Below are positions 1 to 4,649 of a DNA stretch of 7,286 bases, in pieces. Within the stretch, counting starts at the first letter, position 1, and each line of letters starts with the position of its first letter. Position numbers and translations under genes: made by a program. The stretch spans positions 1 through 7,286 of the forward strand of contig CAMETB010000072.1 in assembly GCA_945936265.1 (NCBI GenBank), in the 5' to 3' direction. This DNA comes from an uncultured Clostridia bacterium. Its GTDB lineage: Bacteria; Bacillota; Clostridia; Oscillospirales; CAG-272. The notes below the pieces were generated by a model that saw only the letters and a program-made list of their open reading frames with translations, was not told the origin of the DNA and made no database searches.

Positions 1-55
1 GAGCAGGGGACTGAAAATCCCCGTGTCGTTGGTTCGATTCCGACCGGAGGCACCA
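1..55 (+). tRNA. tRNA-Phe (GAA), 3' part only
   Basis: The gene is cut by the window start, so the 5' acceptor strand and most of the D-arm are missing. What remains is the D-stem 3' strand GAGC, a 5-bp anticodon stem GGGGA/TCCCC closing the loop CTGAAAA (anticodon GAA, phenylalanine), a 5-nt variable region, and a T-arm with stem GTTGG/CCGAC around loop TTCGATT. These are followed by the acceptor 3' strand CGGAGGC, discriminator A and an encoded CCA. It lies 5 nt upstream of tRNA-Gly, so the two are very likely co-transcribed from a promoter outside the window. Confidence 0.93.
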
Positions 56-60
56 TAAAT

Positions 61-136
61 GCGGATTTAGCTCATTTGGTAGAGCGCAACCTTGCCAAGG
101 TTGAGGTGGCGGGTTCGAGCCCCGTAATCCGCTCCA
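61..136 (+). tRNA. tRNA-Gly (GCC)
   Basis: This is a complete 76-nt cloverleaf. The acceptor stem is GCGGATT/AATCCGC, the D-stem GCTC/GAGC, and the anticodon stem CAACC/GGTTG with loop TTGCCAA (anticodon GCC, glycine). The T-stem is GCGGG/CCCGT (one G-T pair) around the canonical loop TTCGAGC, followed by discriminator T and an encoded CCA. It sits 5 nt after tRNA-Phe with no promoter between them. A terminator-like hairpin begins immediately at its 3' end. Confidence 0.97.
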
Positions 137-167
137 AAAGCAACATCCTCAAACGGATGTTGCTTTT
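136..167 (+). terminator. Hairpin terminator after tRNA-Gly
   Basis: A perfect 13-bp inverted repeat, AAAAGCAACATCC (136-148) and GGATGTTGCTTTT (155-167), encloses a 6-nt loop and ends in four T residues. It abuts the mature 3' end of tRNA-Gly. The stem is strong but the U-tract is short (TTTT then ATC), so termination may be partial. It could also help 3'-end processing of the tRNA precursor. Confidence 0.75.
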
Positions 168-202
168 ATCAAAAAAAGAAAATCTTCATATATTATTATT
201 AC

Positions 203-277
203 GGCGCCGTAGCCAAGCGGTAAGGCAGAAGTCTGCAAAACTTTTATTCCCCGGTCCGATTCCGGGCGGCGCCTCCA
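203..277 (+). tRNA. tRNA-Cys (GCA)
   Basis: This is a complete 75-nt cloverleaf. The acceptor stem GGCGCCG/CGGCGCC is fully paired. The D-arm has GCC/GGC pairs with the GG of the D-loop. The anticodon stem GAAGT/ACTTT has one G-T pair, and its loop CTGCAAA carries anticodon GCA (cysteine). The variable region is TATTC and the T-stem is CCCGG/CCGGG, followed by discriminator T and an encoded CCA. The T-loop reads TCCGATT, with C at position 55 (base 256) where nearly all elongator tRNAs have T. Every stem is intact, so the gene looks functional. No convincing complete promoter fits in the 35 nt between the preceding hairpin and this gene. Confidence 0.93.
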
Positions 278-314
278 AAAATCAAAGCGACCTTTCGAGG
301 TCGCTTTTGATTTT
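278..314 (+). terminator. Intrinsic terminator of the tRNA cluster
   Basis: A GC-rich stem GCGACCT (287-293) / AGGTCGC (298-304) is closed by a UUCG-type tetraloop. The pairing extends outward through A/T pairs with one bulged T, and a T-rich tract follows (TTTTGATTTTA). It lies directly after tRNA-Cys and marks the end of the tRNA transcription unit. Confidence 0.85.
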
Positions 315-436
315 ATCTGAATACGATGAATAAGGCTTGGCACGTAATCAATGCGCTTGCACGTTTGTAAAACAGCCGCAAGGAAACTCTTATCTGTTGG
401 TTATAAGGTTTTTATGTGAACGTTTATTGTTTCTTA

Positions 437-465
437 TTGACATAAACAATGATTTGAGATATAAT
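437..465 (+). promoter_or_regulatory. Consensus sigma-A promoter of the ABC operon
   Basis: A -35 box TTGACA (437-442) and a -10 box TATAAT (460-465) are both perfect matches to consensus and are separated by the optimal 17 bp. The predicted start is near 472, giving a leader of roughly 95 nt before the ATPase start. A second TATAAT lies at 493-498 but has no -35 partner. A promoter this strong on a transporter operon suggests that expression is held down by a repressor or controlled in the leader. Confidence 0.88.
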
Positions 466-493
466 TACCGAAAACAATAAAAAATACGGTAAT
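464..493. promoter_or_regulatory. Dyad overlapping -10/+1, candidate operator
   Basis: Arms ATTACCG (464-470) and CGGTAAT (487-493) form an exact 7-bp inverted repeat. The arm centres are 23 bp apart, close to two helical turns. The left arm shares its first two bases with the -10 box and the spacer covers the predicted start point. A protein bound here would block initiation. The left arm is probably not transcribed, so a DNA operator is more likely than an RNA hairpin. No regulator gene that would bind it is present in the window. Confidence 0.5.
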
Positions 494-565
494 ATAATAC
501 GTTTATATAAGATTTCCCTGAAAGTACTCTGCTCTTTTTTAGGGTATTTATGAAAGGAGTTTGTT

Positions 566-1273
566 ATGTCGGAGCATTATATAGAGTTTAACAACGTTAC
601 AAAGATATACGGAAGCGGTACTGCGCAGATAAATGCGCTATCCGACGTCAGTTTTACCATTGACAAGGGTGAATTTTGCGTTTTGCTCGGCTCCTCGGGT
701 GCGGGGAAAACGACGCTCCTTAATATGCTCGGCGGTATGGACACGATAACGAGCGGAACTATTGAATTTGACGGAAAAGACGTATCAAAGCTTACAAAAA
801 AGGAGCTTGTGGAATATCGCCGTCACGACGTCGGATTTGTTTTTCAGTTCTATAATTTAATCCCGAATCTTACCGCGCTTGAAAACGTTGAAATTGCGGC
901 GCAGTTATGCAAGGACCCAATACCAGCCAAGGAGGCGCTTTCCATGGTAGGTCTTGCCGAGCGTGAAAACAACTTCCCCGCTCAGCTTTCGGGCGGCGAG
1001 CAACAGCGTGTTGCCATTGCGCGCGCTCTTGCGAAAAATCCACACTTGCTCCTTTGCGATGAGCCGACGGGTGCGCTTGACTATGTAACGGGAAAAGCTG
1101 TCTTAAAATTGCTTTACGATTTAAGTAAGGAGCGCAAAACCACAGTAATTATAATTACACACAATCAGGCGATAGCACCCATGGCAGACCGAATTATCCG
1201 AATAAAAAGCGGCAAAATCATTTCAAACGAGATAAACCACAACGTAACGCCCATCGACGAGATTGAGTGGTGA
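566..1273 (+). CDS. ABC transporter ATP-binding protein (MacB/LolD-type)
   Basis: This is the nucleotide-binding subunit that hydrolyses ATP in the cytoplasm to drive the FtsX-type permease encoded next to it. The 235 residues carry a full set of ABC motifs: Walker A GSSGAGKT (42-49), Q-loop Gln94 in FVFQFYNL, signature LSGGEQQR (141-148), Walker B LLLCDEP (161-167, with Asp165 and catalytic Glu166), D-loop GALD (169-172) and switch His199 in ITHN. Length and motif style fit the MacB/LolD/FtsE group (COG1136). The ATG is preceded by AAAGGAG (553-559) at 6 nt spacing, which fixes the start. The stop TGA (1271-1273) shares its last base with the ATG of the permease, so translation is coupled. 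The substrate cannot be deduced: relatives export antimicrobial peptides, lipoproteins or macrolides, or act as mechanotransmission machines. No key residue is missing. Confidence 0.95.
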   Translation: MSEHYIEFNNVTKIYGSGTAQINALSDVSFTIDKGEFCVLLGSSGAGKTTLLNMLGGMDTITSGTIEFDGKDVSKLTKKELVEYRRHDVGFVFQFYNLIPNLTALENVEIAAQLCKDPIPAKEALSMVGLAERENNFPAQLSGGEQQRVAIARALAKNPHLLLCDEPTGALDYVTGKAVLKLLYDLSKERKTTVIIITHNQAIAPMADRIIRIKSGKIISNEINHNVTPIDEIEW

Positions 1274-3723
1274 TGGAAATGCCCGCTATACTTAAAATGA
1301 CAGGGAGAACCATACGGACAAACCTTGCAAGATTTATGGCAATTTTGTTCATAGTGGCTCTTAGCGCCGGATTCTTTTCCGGACTGAAAATTTCTACAGA
1401 CGCGATGTTGAACACGGGCGATAAGTACCTTGACGAGCAGAATTTTTATGATTTCCGCCTTTTCTCGACAATCGGTTTTACAAAAGAAAATATCGAAGAA
1501 TTTGAAAAGCTTGACGGGATAGACGCGGTGGAGGGCACATACAGCATAGACGCACTTCTTAATTACAACGAAAACGTACGTCCTTACAAAATCCACGCCA
1601 TACCGCAAAAAACGAATATGATTTCCTTGGTAGCAGGGCGTTTTCCGACCAAGGAGAACGAATGCCTTGCCGATTCGCAAAGATTTACCGAAGACGATAT
1701 AGGCAAAGTTTTTAAGGTTTCATCGGAAAACAAAGAATCGGTTACAAGCCGGCTTAATACCACGGAATTTACCATTGTGGGTATTGTAGATTCTCCGCTT
1801 TACATAGGAATTGACAGGGGTACGACCACTATCGGCGGCGGTGCGGTATCTTCCTTTCTTTATATACCTGCCGAGTGCTTTGAATATGAGGTTTACACGG
1901 AAGTAAACATCTCCCTCTCCGAGAAAGAAAAGATTTACAGCGACGAATACGATAAACTTATCGAAGCGCACAAGTCCGAGGTTGCGGCGCTGTGCGAAAA
2001 GCAGGCAAAAGAACGCTATGACGCTATGATTTCGGGTCTTACACCGGAGATTATCGCCGCGCTCGGAATAGAGGAGCCGTCAACGTACGTCTTAACGCGC
2101 GATGAAAACTCGGGATACGTAAGTTTTCAGAACGACACGAGCATTATCGGCTCCGTGGCAAATATATTCCCTATCTTCTTTATCGCCATTTCAATTCTCG
2201 TCTGCATTACCACGATGACAAGAATGGTCGACGAGGAGCGCACACAAATCGGCGTTCTTAAAGCGATGGGGTACGGAAACGGCGCAGTTTTGGCAAAATA
2301 TCTGCTCTATGCCGGTATTGCAACTCTTATCGGCTGGGCGCTCGGCTTCTTTGGTTGCACCTGGGCGCTTCCCAAGGTATTCTGGCTGGCGTACAACGAG
2401 CTTTACGATTTTGCGCCCATATCATATCTGTTCAGCGGAAAGCTTGCAATTATTACGCTTGCAATTTCTATGGTAAGCATTCTCGGCAGTACTTATATCT
2501 CCTGCCGCAAAGAGCTTTCAAGCGTTCCCGCAACGCTTATCCGCCCGAAAGCAGGCAAGGCGGGCAAGCGTGTATTTTTAGAGAAAATAAAGCCGATATG
2601 GTCAAGGCTTTCCTTCCTTCAGAAAATAACGGTGCGCAATATGTTCCGCTACAAGCAAAGATTTTTTATGATGCTTGTCGGTATAAGCTGTTGTGCAGGG
2701 CTTGTAGTCACGGCGTTCGGCGTGCGTGACTCTATGACAAAGGTCGGCGAAAACCAGTACAGGAATATTCAGATATACGATATAGAGATCGGCTTTGACG
2801 AGGACGACGGCGAAACGATAACGGAAAAGCTTAATACTTCCGACAAAATAGGCAAATATATAAACGTAAGGAAAGATACGGCAGATCTTCATACCGATAT
2901 TTCAATGCCGTCGGTCAACGTTATAAGCTACAAAGACGGCACGCCCATATCTGACTTCTGGAATTTTCAAAACGGTGATAAAACGCTTTCTCTGCCCGGT
3001 GTAAACGAAGCGCTCATCAGCCCGAAGGTAGCCGAAAAATTATCGCTCTCGGTTGGTGACACCTTTACCGTTACAAGTGCGGATATGAAAACGGGAGAGG
3101 TTACGGTTGCAGGCATATTTGACAACCATATTTACGACTACGTGGTAATCTCCGACGAAACGTACTCGGCTCTGTTTGGAGAGTGGACGCCGAACACCTC
3201 GTTTATAATAGCCGATTCCGATGCGGAGCAAACCGCAAAGAGCCTTACCGATATTCCCGAGATTGCAAGCTTGTTGCAGCTTCAAGTATATGAAAGCAAC
3301 GTCACAGAGGCTCTCGGTTGCCTTAACTACATAATATGGATGGTCGTACTGTTCTCGGGCACCCTTGCGTTTGTAGTTATCTTCAATCTGACGAACATAA
3401 ATATTGCAGAACGCAGACGTGAGATTGCCACGGTGCAGGTGCTTGGCTTCTATCCGAGAGAAACCGAAAACTACGTGTTAAAGGAAAATCTTATCCTCTC
3501 CGTTATAGCAAGTATCATCGGCTTGCCACTCGGAAAGCTGTTCCATCTGGCAGTTATGAGTATGGTTAAAATCGATATGATAAATTTCGATAACGTGATA
3601 CATCCATTGAGTTATCTTATGGCGTTTGTTTGCACGGTTTTGTTTGCGCTCATCGTCAACCGCTTTATGAAGCATCAGATAGAAAAAGTCAATATGGCGG
3701 AATCTCTCAAAGCCGTCGAATAA
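1273..3723 (+). CDS. ABC transporter permease, FtsX family
   Basis: This is the membrane subunit partnering the upstream ATPase. I take ATG1273 (816 aa), which overlaps the ATPase stop by one base; GTG1267, GTG1270 and ATG1279 are alternatives, and only a weak GAG-type ribosome site is visible, consistent with coupling. The topology is a duplicated FtsX fold. TM1 is about 19-38, followed by an extracytoplasmic domain 39-295 containing a charged, probably coiled-coil stretch at 216-255. TM2-4 are near 296-316, 344-366 and 391-411. TM5 is near 464-484, followed by a second external domain 485-686. TM6-8 are near 687-706, 740-760 and 780-796. Likely coupling segments after TM2 and TM6 are EERTQIGVLKAMGY (about 320-333) and AERRREIATVQVLGF (712-726). 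The segment GYVSFQND just before TM2 is typical of large Clostridia FtsX permeases (COG0577 group). A type VII, MacB-like complex is likely; export of peptides or lipids, or a mechanotransmission role, are possibilities only. Confidence 0.93.
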   Translation: MEMPAILKMTGRTIRTNLARFMAILFIVALSAGFFSGLKISTDAMLNTGDKYLDEQNFYDFRLFSTIGFTKENIEEFEKLDGIDAVEGTYSIDALLNYNENVRPYKIHAIPQKTNMISLVAGRFPTKENECLADSQRFTEDDIGKVFKVSSENKESVTSRLNTTEFTIVGIVDSPLYIGIDRGTTTIGGGAVSSFLYIPAECFEYEVYTEVNISLSEKEKIYSDEYDKLIEAHKSEVAALCEKQAKERYDAMISGLTPEIIAALGIEEPSTYVLTRDENSGYVSFQNDTSIIGSVANIFPIFFIAISILVCITTMTRMVDEERTQIGVLKAMGYGNGAVLAKYLLYAGIATLIGWALGFFGCTWALPKVFWLAYNELYDFAPISYLFSGKLAIITLAISMVSILGSTYISCRKELSSVPATLIRPKAGKAGKRVFLEKIKPIWSRLSFLQKITVRNMFRYKQRFFMMLVGISCCAGLVVTAFGVRDSMTKVGENQYRNIQIYDIEIGFDEDDGETITEKLNTSDKIGKYINVRKDTADLHTDISMPSVNVISYKDGTPISDFWNFQNGDKTLSLPGVNEALISPKVAEKLSLSVGDTFTVTSADMKTGEVTVAGIFDNHIYDYVVISDETYSALFGEWTPNTSFIIADSDAEQTAKSLTDIPEIASLLQLQVYESNVTEALGCLNYIIWMVVLFSGTLAFVVIFNLTNINIAERRREIATVQVLGFYPRETENYVLKENLILSVIASIIGLPLGKLFHLAVMSMVKIDMINFDNVIHPLSYLMAFVCTVLFALIVNRFMKHQIEKVNMAESLKAVE

Positions 3724-3727
3724 TATC

Positions 3728-3761
3728 AAAACAAAAAGCACCCTCGGGTGCTTTTTGTTTT
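3728..3761 (+). terminator. Intrinsic terminator of the ABC operon
   Basis: A perfect 15-bp inverted repeat (3728-3742 and 3747-3761) encloses the tetraloop CTCG. Its core is AAAAAGCACC/GGTGCTTTTT and it ends in a T-rich tract. It begins 4 nt after the permease stop. The symmetric A and T flanks would allow some function in both directions, but no opposing gene is seen. Confidence 0.93.
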
Positions 3762-3805
3762 AGTGGGAAATTCACTTGCGCCCGTAATTATTCATAAATT
3801 GTAAA

Positions 3806-3821
3806 GAGCCATGATTGGCTC
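3806..3821. repeat. Small inverted repeat in the intergenic region
   Basis: GAGCC (3806-3810) and GGCTC (3817-3821) form a 5-bp stem around the 6-nt loop ATGATT. It lies between the two intergenic terminators. It has no U-tract and no promoter of its own, and its function is unknown. Confidence 0.4.
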
Positions 3822-3830
3822 AAATATCAG

Positions 3831-3868
3831 ACTCCGCCACGGTCTTTAAGGCTATGGCGGAGTTTTTA
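3831..3868 (+). terminator. Second intrinsic terminator between the two operons
   Basis: Arms ACTCCGCCA (3831-3839) and TGGCGGAGT (3855-3863) form a perfect 9-bp GC-rich stem with a 15-nt loop, followed by a T tract (TTTTT counting the last base of the arm) and then AATTT. Orientation is +. It lies about 70 nt after the ABC operon terminator with no coding sequence between, so it is either a backup terminator or the 3' end of a short untranslated RNA. The rest of 3762-3920 shows no open reading frame with a ribosome site. Confidence 0.8.
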
Positions 3869-3907
3869 ATTTATCGGATATAATTTTTTCAAAATTCGTA
3901 AAGAAAT

Positions 3908-3939
3908 TTATATAAAAGTATTGACAAGTTATATAAAGT
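3908..3939. repeat. Paired TTATATAA octamers flanking the -35 box, candidate operator
   Basis: TTATATAAAAGT (3908-3919) and TTATATAAAGT (3929-3939) are near-identical direct repeats offset by 21 bp, about two helical turns, so both would face the same side of the DNA. The core TTATATAA is itself palindromic. The first copy lies upstream of the -35 box and the second lies in the -35/-10 spacer. This layout suits a cooperative dimer-of-dimers regulator such as the RHH protein encoded just downstream. Low complexity of the A/T sequence is the main caveat. Confidence 0.45.
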
Positions 3940-3949
3940 GTGCTATCAT
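3921..3949 (+). promoter_or_regulatory. Sigma-A promoter of the RHH-clpB operon
   Basis: A perfect -35 box TTGACA (3921-3926) and a -10 box TATCAT (3944-3949, one mismatch) are separated by 17 bp. The predicted start is near 3956, so the leader is only about 20 nt and contains little beyond the ribosome site. It is the only promoter I can see for both downstream genes. There is no CIRCE dyad (TTAGCACTC-N9-GAGTGCTAA) and no CtsR-type heptad repeat around it. Confidence 0.82.
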
Positions 3950-3959
3950 AATATACGTG

Positions 3960-3966
3960 AAAGGAG
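3960..3966 (+). promoter_or_regulatory. Ribosome-binding site fixing the start at 3975
   Basis: AAAGGAG is followed after 8 nt by ATG3975. The same frame is open upstream to a TTG at 3921, but that TTG is the first half of the promoter -35 box and lies before the predicted transcript start. ATG3975 is therefore the true start. Confidence 0.9.
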
Positions 3967-3974
3967 TTTTGATT

Positions 3975-4622
3975 ATGAAAAAAAGTTTATATTCGATTAT
4001 TCTTTCGGACGAGGTGGTAAACGAGATAGACCGCCTTGCCTACAAAGCAAACACAAACAGATCAAATATGATAAATCAGATCCTTGCGGAATATGTTTCC
4101 TACACCACGCCTGAAAAAAGAATGAAGCAGGTGTTTGACAGGCTTGAAAATATGCTAACCCCGCTTGACACCTTTCAGACATTGCTCGGAAATTCCCTCT
4201 CCGTTATGAACCTGCGCTCATCGCTGGACTACAAATACAATCCGTCGGTCCGTTACAGCGTGGAACTTTACAGGAGCGCGACGAACGAGGTAGGAGAGAT
4301 AAAGGTGTCCATGCGGTCGCAAAACTCGACTTTGCTTCTCTATTTGCTTCAATTCTATAAATTGTGGGCAAAAATAGAATCGGGATATTTAAGCGACTGT
4401 GAGTACGTCATAGACGGCGACAAGTTCATAAGAAAACTTAAACTGCACACCGACAAGGCAATAACGACGGAAAAACTCGGAGAACTTATAGCCAACTATG
4501 TAAAAACGTTTGACAGCGCTATGAAAGCGTTTTTCTACAATGTTGAAAATCCCGCCGTGGCAACGCAGGAAGTTGAAAATATTTACAAGGATTATATTTC
4601 GTCCTGCGATATAATTATCTGA
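3975..4622 (+). CDS. Ribbon-helix-helix protein with unknown C-terminal domain
   Basis: A 215-residue protein. Residues 3-43 fit a ribbon-helix-helix (CopG/MetJ/Arc-like) DNA-binding fold: a short strand KSLYSIIL, helix 1 SDEVVNEIDRLAYKA (11-25), a turn with NTNRSNM (26-32), and helix 2 to about residue 43. Such folds dimerise and place the paired strands in the DNA major groove. The remaining 170 residues are not recognised. They look mixed alpha/beta: a helical linker 46-80, strands near 92-100 and 106-115, a helix 119-136, a beta hairpin 143-157 and C-terminal helices 164-210. This part could sense a ligand, oligomerise, or contact another protein. No toxin-like partner, signal peptide or membrane segment is seen. 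It is the first gene of a two-gene unit with clpB, 27 nt downstream. Autoregulation is inferred from gene order and the promoter repeats. The strand positions expected to contact DNA (Leu5, Ser7, Ile9) lack the usual Lys or Arg, so DNA binding needs testing. Confidence 0.85.
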   Translation: MKKSLYSIILSDEVVNEIDRLAYKANTNRSNMINQILAEYVSYTTPEKRMKQVFDRLENMLTPLDTFQTLLGNSLSVMNLRSSLDYKYNPSVRYSVELYRSATNEVGEIKVSMRSQNSTLLLYLLQFYKLWAKIESGYLSDCEYVIDGDKFIRKLKLHTDKAITTEKLGELIANYVKTFDSAMKAFFYNVENPAVATQEVENIYKDYISSCDIII

Positions 4623-4635
4623 TTTATCCTTTTAT

Positions 4636-4643
4636 AAGGAGGT
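4636..4643 (+). promoter_or_regulatory. Strong ribosome-binding site of clpB
   Basis: AAGGAGGT, a full match to the anti-Shine-Dalgarno core, sits 6 nt before ATG4650. The 27-nt gap after the upstream stop has no terminator hairpin or promoter, so clpB is expected to be translated efficiently from the shared transcript. Confidence 0.92.
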
Positions 4644-4649
4644 AATATT

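Noticed and set aside
76..343. Open frames on both strands (85 aa + and 64 aa -) over the tRNA region
   Set aside because: They run through tRNA-Gly and tRNA-Cys and both hairpins and have no ribosome site. The tRNA cloverleafs explain the sequence.
384..411. AAAC(T)CTTAT / ATAAGGTTT stem followed by TTs, possible terminator
   Set aside because: A/T-rich and bulged, with no upstream gene left to terminate after the tRNA terminator at 278-314.
516..544. Leader hairpin CCCT/AGGG with AAAG/CTTT before the ATPase gene, possible attenuator
   Set aside because: Only eight pairs interrupted by an asymmetric internal loop, and not placed to hide the ribosome site. It does not match a riboswitch I recognise.
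1165..1680. 171-aa minus-strand open frame across the ATPase/permease junction
   Set aside because: It is Cys- and His-rich, low-plausibility sequence antisense to two intact genes, with no promoter or ribosome site.
2355..2729. 124-aa alternative-frame open reading frame inside the permease gene
   Set aside because: It has no recognisable domain and lies wholly within an intact FtsX permease frame whose membrane segments it overlaps.
3921..3974. TTG at 3921 as an upstream start of the RHH gene, adding 18 residues
   Set aside because: The TTG is part of the TTGACA -35 box and precedes the expected transcript start. ATG3975 has a well-spaced AAAGGAG.
3975..4622. RHH protein as the antitoxin of a toxin-antitoxin pair
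   Set aside because: It is too long, and the partner gene is a full-length ClpB chaperone rather than a small toxin.
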